A DNA stretch of 64,000 nucleotides, from assembly GCF_003574835.2 (NCBI RefSeq), contig NZ_CP063196.1:5146001-5210000 (forward strand), given 5' to 3'. The notes beneath the pieces were generated by a model. The model searched no databases. It was not told where the DNA came from and worked only from the letters and a program-made list of their open reading frames with translations. The position numbers were made by a program, and so were the translations under genes. Shown here piece after piece: positions 34,662-46,901 of this stretch; the stretch's first letter is position 1; each line of letters opens with the position of its first letter. This stretch comes from Thermobifida halotolerans (lineage in GTDB: Bacteria; Actinomycetota; Actinomycetes; Streptosporangiales; Streptosporangiaceae).

Positions 34662-34772
34662 GGCGACGCCGGAACGGTTTCTGTGGTGATGCGCGGTCTT
34701 CTCACACGGTTGTGGGGAGGCCGCGCGGTCGTGTCCGCGGGGTCTGCTGCGCGAGCGGTGGGGAGTGGTGAG

Positions 34773-35351
34773 GTGAGCGGGGAGCGCTGGCTGGTTGTCG
34801 GGTTGGGCAATCCGGGGCCCAAGTACGCGGGCAACCGTCACAACGTGGGTTTCATGGTGGTGGACTCGCTGGCGGCGCAGCGGGGTGAGCGGTGGCGGGC
34901 GCACAGGGCGCACGCCGAGGTGGTGGAGACGCGGGTCTCCGATGTGCCGGTGGTGCTGGCCAAGCCGCGTTCGTACATGAACCTGTCGGGCGGGCCGGTG
35001 GCGAACCTGTGCGCCTTCTACAAGGTGCCGGTCGAGCGGGTCGTGGTGGTGCACGACGAGCTGGACATCCCGTTCTCCGCGTTGAAGTTGAAGCGGGGCG
35101 GCGGGGCGGCCGGGCACAACGGGCTGCGTTCGGTCACGGCGTCGTTGGGGTCCCCCGACTACGTGCGGGTCCGGGTGGGGATCGGACGTCCGCCGGGGCG
35201 GATGGACGTCGCCGCGTTCGTGCTGCGGGACTTCTCCGCGACGGAGCGCAGGGAGTTGGACGTGCATGTGGCGCGTGCGGCCGACGCGGTGGAGACGGTG
35301 CTGACCTCGGGGTTGGAGAAGGCCCAGCTGATCTACCACACGGCCGCCTGA
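34773..35351 (+). CDS. pth: Peptidyl-tRNA hydrolase
   Basis: Recycles peptidyl-tRNA released from stalled ribosomes. The 192-residue protein shows [20 protein letters not shown] with the catalytic His, the PRSYMNLSG segment, HDELDIPF and [15 protein letters not shown] 34773, preceded by GGGAGTGGTGAG, gives the expected N-terminus; a longer frame from 34683 adds a basic stretch without similarity. Confidence 0.96.
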   Translation: MSGERWLVVGLGNPGPKYAGNRHNVGFMVVDSLAAQRGERWRAHRAHAEVVETRVSDVPVVLAKPRSYMNLSGGPVANLCAFYKVPVERVVVVHDELDIPFSALKLKRGGGAAGHNGLRSVTASLGSPDYVRVRVGIGRPPGRMDVAAFVLRDFSATERRELDVHVARAADAVETVLTSGLEKAQLIYHTAA

Positions 35352-35501
35352 GCGGGCGGTGTTCCGGGCCGTCCGGAGTCGGTTTCCGGGTGGGAGTCGC
35401 CGTTTCGGGGCGGGGACCGTGCGAGACTGGTGGGCGGGTCCGGATGTGCGGATTCCGGGAGTGACGCGTTCGGCGTCCGGGATGGGAGCATACTGAACCT
35501 G

Positions 35502-36293
35502 GTGAGCACCATCAGAGACGATCACGAGGTGGCGCGTGACCTGGCTGTGGAGGCCGGGCAGCAGCTGATGCGGCTGCGGGAGCGCAACGGATTCGACGAG
35601 CCCGAGGTGTTGCGGACCCTGGGGGACCGGGTGTCGCACGAGTTTCTGTTCTCCGCGTTGGGGCGGTTGCGGCCCAGTGACGCGGTGCTGTCGGAGGAGG
35701 GGGTGGACGATCCCCGGCGGTTGAGCGCGCGCCGGGTGTGGATCATCGACCCGCTGGACGGCACCCGCGAGTTCGGTGAGGCCGGCCGGGTCGACTGGGC
35801 GGTGCACGTGGCGCTGTGGGAGAACGGGGAGTTGGCCGCGGGGGCGGTGTCGCTGCCCGCGCAGGGGAGCACGCTGTCGACGGTGGACCCGCCGTGGCTG
35901 CCGGAGGAGCGTCCGGCGGAGCAGCGGTTGCGGATCACCACGAGTCGGACGCGGCCTCCGGACTTCGTGCGGCGGTTGGCGAACCGGCTGGGAGCCGAGC
36001 TGGTGCCGATGGGGTCGGCGGGTGCGAAGATCTGCGCGGTGATGCTGGGGATCGCCGACATCTACATTCACGCGGGCGGCCAGTACGAGTGGGACAGCGC
36101 GGCTCCGGTGGCCGTGGCTCGGGCCGCCGGCCTGCATGTCTCCCGGATCGACGGGAGCGGGTTGACCTACAACCGGTCCGACCCCTACCTGCCGGATATC
36201 CTAGTATGTCGACCAGAGTTGTCGGGTATGTTGTTGGCCAGCATCCGTAACGTAGCGGATCTGGACAACGCGGGTCCACACGCCGGAGCCTGA
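35502..36293 (+). CDS. cysQ: 3'(2'),5'-bisphosphate nucleotidase CysQ-like
   Basis: Inositol-monophosphatase-fold enzyme that removes phosphate from PAP, a by-product of sulfate activation. In 263 residues it has the metal motifs LSEEGVDD, WIIDPLDGTREF and the C-terminal YEWDSAAPVAVA. The three genes downstream (cysD, cysN and the Alg14-like gene) run away from it, and cysD begins 48 bases on. GTG 35502 is the start closest to the folded domain; its ribosome site (GGGAG) is rather far, so the start is less certain. Confidence 0.9.
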   Translation: MSTIRDDHEVARDLAVEAGQQLMRLRERNGFDEPEVLRTLGDRVSHEFLFSALGRLRPSDAVLSEEGVDDPRRLSARRVWIIDPLDGTREFGEAGRVDWAVHVALWENGELAAGAVSLPAQGSTLSTVDPPWLPEERPAEQRLRITTSRTRPPDFVRRLANRLGAELVPMGSAGAKICAVMLGIADIYIHAGGQYEWDSAAPVAVARAAGLHVSRIDGSGLTYNRSDPYLPDILVCRPELSGMLLASIRNVADLDNAGPHAGA

Positions 36294-36341
36294 GGCCGCG
36301 CCTCGGCTCGGGCGAACGGAGCGAGCACGAGGCGGGTTTCC

Positions 36342-37271
36342 ATGAGTCAGGCCAGTGACGCCGTCGGGCGGTATCAGCTTTCGCAACTCGACTTCCTCGA
36401 GGCCGAGGCGATCTTCATCATGCGGGAGGTCGCGGCCGAGTTCGAGCGTCCGGTGCTGCTCTTCTCGGGCGGCAAGGACTCCGTGGTCATGCTCCGGATC
36501 GCGGAGAAGGCGTTCTGGCCCGCTCCGATCCCGTTCCCCGTGATGCACGTCGACACCGGGCACAACTTCCCCGAGGTCATCGAGTTCCGCGACAGGCGGG
36601 TGGCCGAACTGGGGGTGCGGCTGATCGTGGCCTCGGTGCAGGAGCAGATCGACGCGGGCAAGGTGGTCGAGACCACGGGCCGGTGGGCCAGCCGCAACCG
36701 GTTGCAGACGGCCGCGCTGCTGGAGGCCATCGAGGAGAACAGCTTCGACGCGGCGTTCGGCGGGGCGCGGCGCGACGAGGAGAAGGCGCGCGCCAAGGAG
36801 CGGGTGTTCTCGTTCCGGGACGAGTTCGGCCAGTGGGACCCCAAGAACCAGCGTCCCGAGCTGTGGAACATCTACAACACCCGCGTCAACCGGGGCGAGA
36901 ACATCCGGGTGTTCCCGCTGTCCAACTGGACCGAGTTGGACGTGTGGAACTACATCCGCCGCGAGGAACTGGAACTGCCGTCCATCTACTTCGCGCACCG
37001 GCGCCGGGTGTTCGAGCGTGACGGCATCCTGCTGCCCGAGAGTCCCTTCGTCACGCGCGACGAGGACGAGGAGGTCTTCGAGGCCTCCGTCCGGTACCGC
37101 ACGGTGGGCGACATGACGTGCACCGGCGCGGTTCTCTCCACGGCGACCGAGCTTGACGAGGTGATCGCCGAGATCGCGGCCACCCGGATCACCGAGCGCG
37201 GCCAGACCCGCGCCGACGACCGCAGCAGCGAGGCCGCCATGGAGGACCGCAAGCGCGAGGGCTACTTCTAG
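36342..37271 (+). CDS. cysD: Sulfate adenylyltransferase subunit 2
   Basis: Catalytic half of the ATP sulfurylase heterodimer, forming APS from sulfate and ATP. The 309-residue PAPS-reductase-family protein has the PP-loop LLFSGGKDSVVML near residue 40, the HVDTGHNFPEV segment and the GGARRDEEKARAKER motif. It ends with the usual RxREGYF tail. cysN follows 32 bases later. Confidence 0.96.
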   Translation: MSQASDAVGRYQLSQLDFLEAEAIFIMREVAAEFERPVLLFSGGKDSVVMLRIAEKAFWPAPIPFPVMHVDTGHNFPEVIEFRDRRVAELGVRLIVASVQEQIDAGKVVETTGRWASRNRLQTAALLEAIEENSFDAAFGGARRDEEKARAKERVFSFRDEFGQWDPKNQRPELWNIYNTRVNRGENIRVFPLSNWTELDVWNYIRREELELPSIYFAHRRRVFERDGILLPESPFVTRDEDEEVFEASVRYRTVGDMTCTGAVLSTATELDEVIAEIAATRITERGQTRADDRSSEAAMEDRKREGYF

Positions 37272-37303
37272 CCGCTCTCCTCCCACTCCACCCATCCGCG
37301 CCT

Positions 37304-38593
37304 ATGCACTTGGACCACTTGCTCATGAGTACTGACATTCTGCGGTTCGCCACGGCCGGTTCCGTCGACGACGGCAAGAGCACCCTGATCGGCCGACTGC
37401 TCTACGACTCCAAGTCGATCTTCGAGGACCAGTTCGACGCGGTGGAGCGTACCAGCCGGTCCCGGGGGGAGGAGCAGGCCAACCTGGCGCTGCTCACCGA
37501 CGGTCTGCGCGCCGAACGCGAGCAGGGCATCACGATCGACGTGGCCTACCGGTACTTCGCGACCCCGCGGCGGACCTTCATCATCGCCGACACGCCGGGC
37601 CACATCCAGTACACCCGGAACATGGTCACCGGGGCTTCCACGGCGGACCTGGCGGTGATCCTGGTGGACGCCCGCAAGGGGTTGCAGGAGCAGAGCCGCA
37701 GGCACGCCTTCCTGGCCACGCTGCTGCAGGTGCCGCACCTGGTGCTCGCGGTGAACAAGATGGACCTGGTGGACTACTCCGAGGAGCGGTTCGAGGAGAT
37801 CAAGAAGGAGTTCTCCACGTTCGCCGCCAAGCTGGACGTCACCGACCTGACCTTCATCCCGCTCTCGGCGCTGCACGGCGACAACGTGGTGGAGCGGTCG
37901 CTGAACATGCCGTGGTACGACGGCCCGTCGCTGCTGCACCACCTGGAGCACGTGCACATCGCGTCCGACCGCAACCTGATCGACGTGCGTTTCCCGGTGC
38001 AGTACGTGATCCGGCCGCACCGGGCCGACGACCCGGACCTGCACGACTACCGGGGCTACGCCGGCCAGGTGGCGGGCGGGGTGCTCAAGCCGGGGGACGA
38101 GGTGGTGCACCTGCCGTCGGGGCTGACCACGCGGATCAGGCGGATTCTCACCGCGGACGGGGACGTGGCCGAGGCGTTCTCCCCGATGTCGGTGACGCTG
38201 CTGCTGGAGGACGACATCGACATCTCGCGCGGCGACATGATCTGCCGTCCCCACAACCGGCCGAGCGTCACCCAGGACGTCGACGCGATGGTGTGCTGGA
38301 TGGCGGAGGGGCGTACGCTCACGCCGCGGACGAGGTTGCTGATCAAGCACACCACGCGTACCGCCAAGGTGATGGTTCGCGACCTGCGGTACCGGTTGGA
38401 CGTCAACACGCTGCACCGCGACGAGTCGGCGGCGGCGCTGGAGTTGAACGAGATCGGTCGGCTGTCGTTGCGGGTCACCCAGCCCCTGTTCGTCGACGAG
38501 TACCAGCGCAACCGGTTGACCGGCGGGTTCATCCTGATCGACGAGGGCACCAACACGACGGTGGGCGCAGGCATGATCCTCAGGGCCGGGTGA
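37304..38593 (+). CDS. cysN: Sulfate adenylyltransferase subunit 1 (GTPase)
   Basis: GTPase half of ATP sulfurylase; GTP hydrolysis drives APS formation by CysD. The 429-residue translation-factor-like protein has the P-loop GSVDDGKSTLIGRLL, EQGITIDVAYRYF, DTPGHIQYTRNM and NKMDLVD, then two beta-barrel domains. There is no C-terminal APS kinase fusion; that activity is encoded separately at 45384. ATG 37325 (STDILRF) is a plausible alternative start seven codons in. Confidence 0.95.
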   Translation: MHLDHLLMSTDILRFATAGSVDDGKSTLIGRLLYDSKSIFEDQFDAVERTSRSRGEEQANLALLTDGLRAEREQGITIDVAYRYFATPRRTFIIADTPGHIQYTRNMVTGASTADLAVILVDARKGLQEQSRRHAFLATLLQVPHLVLAVNKMDLVDYSEERFEEIKKEFSTFAAKLDVTDLTFIPLSALHGDNVVERSLNMPWYDGPSLLHHLEHVHIASDRNLIDVRFPVQYVIRPHRADDPDLHDYRGYAGQVAGGVLKPGDEVVHLPSGLTTRIRRILTADGDVAEAFSPMSVTLLLEDDIDISRGDMICRPHNRPSVTQDVDAMVCWMAEGRTLTPRTRLLIKHTTRTAKVMVRDLRYRLDVNTLHRDESAAALELNEIGRLSLRVTQPLFVDEYQRNRLTGGFILIDEGTNTTVGAGMILRAG

Positions 38594-38625
38594 CGCGCCC
38601 GGGGCCGGGCGTGGCCGGTGGCGTG

Positions 38626-39090
38626 TCAGCGCCGCGGTTGGGCCGGGCGTGGTCCGGACGCGGCGTCGTGCCGTCTCCGGTGCCGGTTGCGGACCGGGAG
38701 CCGTCCGGGTGAGGGGCGGCACAGCAGTGCGGTGCGGGTCGGGGTGGTGACCCGGTCGTGGATCTCGACGGGGAGGGTCGGCACTCCCCGTATCCGGGCC
38801 AGGACGAGGAACGGCAGGGTGTCGCGTGCGCCGGTGGAGACGACCACGGCGGGGCGGTACCGGCTGAACAGGCGGATCGCCGTGAGGGTGTTGCGGAACA
38901 GGGCGGTGGCGCGCCGGAGGAGGGGGTGGCGCGGCCGGGCGTCCGGTTCGGGGGGTTGCCGGGCGGCCAGGTCGGCGGTGCGCAGGGTGATCCAGAACCG
39001 TTCGTGTCCGTGCCACCAGGGGCGCGGGGGCCACAGTTGGGCGAGGTGCCCGCCGTTGGCGGCCACGAGCAGGACGGGTGAAGAGGTCAT
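38626..39090 (-). CDS. Alg14/PssD-like glycosyltransferase accessory protein
   Basis: A 154-residue protein with the GGHLAQLWP motif near residue 13, FRNTLTAIRLFSRYRPAVVV, the STGARDTLPFL loop and the VEIHDRV segment: the pattern of Alg14/PssD proteins, which anchor a GT-B partner for UDP-sugar transfer. No Alg13/PssE-like partner gene is adjacent. The C-terminus is Arg-rich and looks degenerate. It converges on cysN and shares its upstream region with the nsrR gene. Confidence 0.7.
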   Translation of the reverse strand: MTSSPVLLVAANGGHLAQLWPPRPWWHGHERFWITLRTADLAARQPPEPDARPRHPLLRRATALFRNTLTAIRLFSRYRPAVVVSTGARDTLPFLVLARIRGVPTLPVEIHDRVTTPTRTALLCRPSPGRLPVRNRHRRRHDAASGPRPAQPRR

Positions 39091-39210
39091 GGCCCAATAA
39101 TTACATGACTCAGGGTTATGTAGCCATTACCTGAAGTGATAGTGCGCTGGTTGCGGGGTTATGGCCGGTTTGTTTCCGTGGTGTGTTCGGGAGGCGCATA
39201 CCGTGGTGGC

Positions 39211-39654
39211 ATGCGTCTGACCGTTTTCACCGACCTGTCGCTGCGTATCGTGATGCGATTGGCCGTCGCCGAGGAGGAGGCGCTCACCACGCGCTCGGTG
39301 GCCGCGATGATGGCCGTTCCCTACACGCACGCGGCCAAGGCCGTGGCGCGGCTCAGTGAGATGGGTCTGGTGGAGGCGCGGCGGGGGCGCGGCGGCGGAC
39401 TGCGGCTCACCCGGGCGGGGTTCTCGGCGACCGTCGGCTCGATCGTCCGGGAGTTGGAGGGCGCGGGGGACGTCGTGGGGTGCGAGGACGATCCGCCCTG
39501 TCCGCTGCGGGAGGCCTGTCGGCTGCGCGGCGAGCTGCGTCGGGCGCAGGAGGCGTTCTTCGCGGCACTGGACGAGGTGACCGTCGAGTCGCTTGTGGCG
39601 AGTCCCACAGGGAAGATTCTGGTGGCGCTCCAGCCTCCCGAGCAGACGCCGTAG
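39211..39654 (+). CDS. nsrR: Rrf2 family nitric oxide sensor NsrR
   Basis: A 147-residue [Fe-S] repressor. The N-terminal winged helix (RLTVFTDLSLRIVMRLAV, then KAVARLSEMGLVEARRGRGG) is Rrf2-type and the three cluster cysteines are spaced as in NsrR: C-x5-C-x5-C in GCEDDPPCPLREACRL. The next gene encodes a flavohaemoglobin behind a long palindrome, the classic NsrR target. ATG 39211 is used; the longer frame from 39136 has no similarity. Confidence 0.93.
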   Translation: MRLTVFTDLSLRIVMRLAVAEEEALTTRSVAAMMAVPYTHAAKAVARLSEMGLVEARRGRGGGLRLTRAGFSATVGSIVRELEGAGDVVGCEDDPPCPLREACRLRGELRRAQEAFFAALDEVTVESLVASPTGKILVALQPPEQTP

Positions 39655-39725
39655 ACCTGCTCCGACCTGCACAGGTGGTGCCCCGGTGATTCCTGGGGGG
39701 TGGATGGGGGAGTGGAGGCGCGCTC

Positions 39726-39754
39726 TTTAATATGCATCTGAGATGCAAATTAAA
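39726..39754. promoter_or_regulatory. NsrR operator upstream of hmp
   Basis: A 29-base palindrome with 14-base arms differing at one position (TTTAATATGCATCT, centre G, then its mirror). The ATGCATCTGAGATGCA core matches known actinobacterial NsrR sites. It is 34 bases before the hmp start. Confidence 0.88.
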
Positions 39755-39787
39755 GGGTCCTCGAACTCCCCAACCCCTGGAGGGCGC

Positions 39788-40972
39788 ATGCTGTCACCGC
39801 AGTCCGCCGAGATCGTCCGTGCCACGCTCCCGGTCGTGGGAGCCCACCTCGACCAGATCACCGCCCGTTTCTACGCGACGATGTTCGCGGACCGTCCCGA
39901 ACTGCTCGACGGTCTGTTCAACCGGGCCAACCAGGCCAACGGGGAGCAGCGCAGGGCACTCGCCGGGTCCATCGCCGGATTCGCCACCGCGCTGCTGGAC
40001 CGTCCCGACGAGCGCCCCGACGCCATGCTGGCGCGGATCGCCCACAAGCACGCCGCCGTCGGGGTCACCGAGGACCAGTACGTCGTCGTACACAAGTACC
40101 TGTTCGGCGCGATCGCCGACGTCCTGGGCGAGGCCGTCACCCCCGAGGTCGCCGCTGCCTGGGACGAGGTGTACTGGCTGATGGGCGGCGCGCTGATCGC
40201 GATGGAGGCCCGGATCTACGCCGAGAAGGGCGCCGTCAACGGCCGCACCTGGCGGGAGTGGACGATCGTGGACCGCCGCGAGGAGACCCCCGACGTGGTG
40301 TCGCTCACCCTGCGGCCCGACGACGACGCACCCCTCCCCGAGGTCCGGCCCGGACAGTACGTCAGCGTCCGCATGCGCATGCCCGACGGAGTCCACCAGC
40401 TCCGCCAGTACTCCGTCTCCGGCGGAGACGAGCGGAGCAGGCGGATCACCGTCAAGCGGGTCCGCGGCGGCAGGGGAGCCCCCGACGGGGAGATGTCCAC
40501 CCTGCTGCACGCCGACGCCCGCGTGGGCGACCGCCTCACCGTCTCCGCGCCCTTCGGCGACGTGGTCCTCACCGACGGCGACCGGCCGCTCGTGCTCGTC
40601 TCGGCGGGCATCGGCTGCACCCCCATCGTCGGCATGCTGCACCACCTCGCCGCCACCGGTGCCACCCGCCGGGTCCTGGCGCTGCACGCCGACCGCTCCC
40701 GCGACGCCCACGCGCTGCGCGAGGAGACCGCGGAGCTGGTCGACGCGCTGCCGCGGGCAGAGCGGATCGTCTGGTACGAGGAGGGCGACGGCGGCCGGAC
40801 CGGCCGGATGGACCTGGGCGACGTCGAGATCCCCGCCGACGCCGAGGTCTACCTGTGCGGCCCGGTGCCCTTCATGCGCGACGCCCGCGCCCAGATCCTG
40901 GCCGCGGGTGTTTCCGCCAGGGCGGTCCACTACGAGGTGTTCGGCCCCGACCTGTGGCTCCCGGAGAGCTGA
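39788..40972 (+). CDS. hmp: Flavohaemoprotein, nitric oxide dioxygenase
   Basis: Converts nitric oxide to nitrate using O2, NAD(P)H, FAD and haem. The 394-residue protein has a globin domain (TARFYATMFADRPELLDG; proximal His in HKHAAVGV), the FAD-binding RQYSVSGG and the NAD motif VSAGIGCTPIVGML, ending in VHYEVFGPDLWL. ATG 39788 with GGAGG just upstream is used; ATG 39743 lies inside the operator. Confidence 0.96.
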   Translation: MLSPQSAEIVRATLPVVGAHLDQITARFYATMFADRPELLDGLFNRANQANGEQRRALAGSIAGFATALLDRPDERPDAMLARIAHKHAAVGVTEDQYVVVHKYLFGAIADVLGEAVTPEVAAAWDEVYWLMGGALIAMEARIYAEKGAVNGRTWREWTIVDRREETPDVVSLTLRPDDDAPLPEVRPGQYVSVRMRMPDGVHQLRQYSVSGGDERSRRITVKRVRGGRGAPDGEMSTLLHADARVGDRLTVSAPFGDVVLTDGDRPLVLVSAGIGCTPIVGMLHHLAATGATRRVLALHADRSRDAHALREETAELVDALPRAERIVWYEEGDGGRTGRMDLGDVEIPADAEVYLCGPVPFMRDARAQILAAGVSARAVHYEVFGPDLWLPES

Positions 40973-40995
40973 CCACCCCGGCGAATCGCTCCGCC

Positions 40996-41027
40996 GCGGC
41001 CCGCGCCGGCTGACCGGCGCGGGCCGC
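40996..41027. terminator. Hairpin between hmp and the small membrane protein gene
   Basis: Fourteen-base perfect arms (GCGGCCCGCGCCGG and complement) with a CTGA loop, between two convergent genes. Confidence 0.8.
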
Positions 41028-41037
41028 CGCCGTCGAA

Positions 41038-41217
41038 TCAGTCCCCGCCGCCGCCGTCTCCGCCGCCCCAGTCGAAGTCCCAGCCCCCGGAGTCGCCGAT
41101 CTCCGCGCCCTCGCGTCCGTTCCGGCCCCTGCGGCGCTTCTTCCCGCCGATCGGCAGCAGGAGAACCACGGCGAAGAGGACGACGAAGACCACCGGAGCC
41201 ACCAGCAGGATGTCCAT
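41038..41217 (-). CDS. 59-residue membrane protein with Gly/Asp-rich tail
   Basis: Not long enough for most gene finders, but well supported: AAAGGAG six bases before ATG 41217, high GC at third positions. The protein has one N-terminal membrane helix (LLVAPVVFVVLFAVVLLL), a basic patch (GKKRRRGRNGR) placing the tail inside, then an acidic, Trp/Gly/Asp-rich end (GGWDFDWGGGDGGGGD). I do not recognise a family. It converges on hmp and sits just downstream of mfd on the same strand, 126 bases beyond where mfd ends to its right. Confidence 0.78.
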   Translation of the reverse strand: MDILLVAPVVFVVLFAVVLLLPIGGKKRRRGRNGREGAEIGDSGGWDFDWGGGDGGGGD

Positions 41218-41343
41218 CCGGACTCCTTTCCACCCGTCAGCGACGGCCCCGGCCGCTCATCCCGGTGGAGCCGTGCCGGACACCGCCCGGACGAGTGCAG
41301 GGGACCCGCGGAAACCGGTAGAAGTGTGGAGAACCCGAGAAAA

Positions 41344-44928
<3,585 letters not shown>

Positions 44929-45383
44929 ATCACCAGGTGGGGCGTGTGATGGTTGGTGCCCGCCGCGTGGCGGGCGCGAAACGGAGGCGGAGTCGGCACT
45001 CCTCGGGATACAGCCTACGCGGGGCGCTGTGCCGACCGCATCAGGTATGGGTGACCGGTGGAGGCGGAGTCGCCTACGGTGGTGGCCGCCGTACCGGGCC
45101 GCTCGGAGAACAACACGGAAGGACCCCGCCGTGTTCCCGGAATCCGGTCTCCCGGCGGCCCGACCAGGGGAGGGTTCCAGGTGGCCCGCGCCCCAGGGGG
45201 CGTGTGACCGGTGCCGGGACGTCGGGGAGAAGAGTTTCCGGGCGTTCCGGGCCCGGGAGAGGTTTTCGGGGAGCCCGGACCGAGGCCCCCGGGGACTCTC
45301 CCCTCGGGCCCGTGCCTTCCCCCGGGCCTCTCCGCGGCTCCCAATACCCTTGGCGGGGATGTCCGATCGACGAGGGAGCCGTG
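44929..45383. other. Divergent intergenic region between mfd and the APS kinase gene
   Basis: 455 bases with no gene I can support. It contains a GCCCGCC/GGCGGGC hairpin at 44958-44975 and several GC palindromes. Promoters for the two divergent genes must lie here, but no clear -35/-10 pair or operator stands out. Confidence 0.3.
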
Positions 45384-46862
45384 ATGACCCACCCAGCCGG
45401 AGGGCCCGCCGCCTTCACTCCGGGGCCCCAGGGGCTGGCCCACCTGGAGTTGCTGCTGGCCGGGAGCTGTCCGCTGCCGGGGTTCATGACGCGGGCCGAG
45501 GCCGCCCGGATCGGCCGCTCCGGGCCGCCCCCGGCGGGGGCGCCGTGGCCGGTGCCCGTCGAGCTGTCCGTTCCCGACGAGTTCGCCGACGCCCGCGCGC
45601 TGGTGCTGACCGACCCCGAGGGCGCGCCGCTGGCGGAACTGGCGGTCACCGAAACCCACCGGGACGGGACGGTCCGCCTGGCCGGGGAGGTCCGCCCGGC
45701 GGCCCCGCCGGTGTACGGTTCGCTGCGTTCCCTGCGGTTGACCGCCCGGCAGGTGCGGTCCTCGCGGGACGAGCGGCGGGCGCTGCTGGCCGTGGTCGCC
45801 GACCGGCCGCTGCACCACCGCGCGCTCGCCCGGATCCGCGCCGCCCTGGAGCGCCTCGGTGACGCCGACCTGCTGGTGCTGGTGGACGTCCCGTTGGACG
45901 CCGAGGGGGCCGCGCCCGCCGTGCTCGCCGCCGGTCCGCTGCTGCCGGAGGGCACCCGGTTCGCCGCCGTCACCCTGCCCGTCGCGGCGGCCGACGGCGC
46001 CCCCGAGTGGTCGGCCGAGCGGCACGGCCTGCTCGCCGCGCACGTCGCCGCCGCCTACGGGGCCACCCACGTCCTCCTGGAGAGCGCCCGCGCGGTCGAG
46101 CCGCCGTCGGGTGCCCCGGTGAAGGTGCTGGCCGCCGAGGAGTGGGCCTACGACACCGCGCGGCAGCGGTGGCGGCCCGCCGAGGAGGCCGCGCCCGGGC
46201 ACGCCCGCCGGGAGCTGACCGAGGCCGACGTGGCGGAGGCACTGGACCACGGCAGGCCGCTGCCCGAGTGGTTCACCCCCGAACCGGTGGCCGCCGCGCT
46301 GGCCCGGATGCGCCCCTCCCGCGCCGACCGCGGCCTCACCCTCTTCTTCACCGGGCTGTCGGGGTCGGGCAAGTCCACGGTGGCGCGCGGCGTCGCCGAG
46401 GAGATCCGCCGGGCCGGGCGCACGGTGACACTGCTCGACGGGGACGTGGTGCGCCGCATGCTGTCGTCGGGGCTGACGTTCTCGCGGGCCGACCGCGACC
46501 TCAACATCCGCCGGATCGGGTACGTGGCCTCCGAGATCGCCCGGCACGGCGGTGTGGCGGTGTGCGCGCCGATCGCGCCGTACGCGGCGACCCGCGCCGA
46601 GGTGCGGCGCATGGCCGAGGACACCGGCGACTTCTTCCTGGTGTACGTGGCCACCCCGATCGAGGTGTGCGAGGCACGGGACCGCAAGGGCCTGTACGCC
46701 AAGGCGCGCGCCGGGGAGATCCCCGAGTTCACCGGGGTCTCCGACCCGTACGAGGCGCCCGAGGACGCCGATCTTGTCATCGACACGTCCGCGGAGAGCG
46801 AGGCGGAGTCGGTGGCGCGGGTCGTGGCGGCGCTGCGCGACGGCGGTTGGCTGCCGCGCTGA
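45384..46862 (+). CDS. cysC: APS kinase fused to degenerate ATP sulfurylase-like domain
   Basis: Phosphorylates APS to PAPS. The 492-residue protein has an intact C-terminal APS kinase from about residue 310: P-loop FTGLSGSGKSTVA, TLLDGDVVRRMLSSGLTF, and the lid region ARDRKGLYAKARAGEI. The first 300 residues follow the ATP sulfurylase plan (PUA-like start, then the catalytic fold) but the catalytic motifs are gone: the QxRN/HxxH segment reads VADRPLHHRALA and GRDHA reads LESARAVE. Sulfurylase activity comes from CysDN instead. ATG 45384 has GGGAG upstream; GTG 45381 is an alternative. Confidence 0.9.
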   Translation: MTHPAGGPAAFTPGPQGLAHLELLLAGSCPLPGFMTRAEAARIGRSGPPPAGAPWPVPVELSVPDEFADARALVLTDPEGAPLAELAVTETHRDGTVRLAGEVRPAAPPVYGSLRSLRLTARQVRSSRDERRALLAVVADRPLHHRALARIRAALERLGDADLLVLVDVPLDAEGAAPAVLAAGPLLPEGTRFAAVTLPVAAADGAPEWSAERHGLLAAHVAAAYGATHVLLESARAVEPPSGAPVKVLAAEEWAYDTARQRWRPAEEAAPGHARRELTEADVAEALDHGRPLPEWFTPEPVAAALARMRPSRADRGLTLFFTGLSGSGKSTVARGVAEEIRRAGRTVTLLDGDVVRRMLSSGLTFSRADRDLNIRRIGYVASEIARHGGVAVCAPIAPYAATRAEVRRMAEDTGDFFLVYVATPIEVCEARDRKGLYAKARAGEIPEFTGVSDPYEAPEDADLVIDTSAESEAESVARVVAALRDGGWLPR

Positions 46863-46901
46863 TCCGGCGGCCTCCGCCGCGCGTCCGCCACAATGGGAGG
46901 T

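Noticed and set aside
33318-36137. Minus-strand frame of 939 residues across prs, rplY, pth and cysQ
   Set aside because: It overlaps four well-identified genes on the other strand and has an antisense-type composition.
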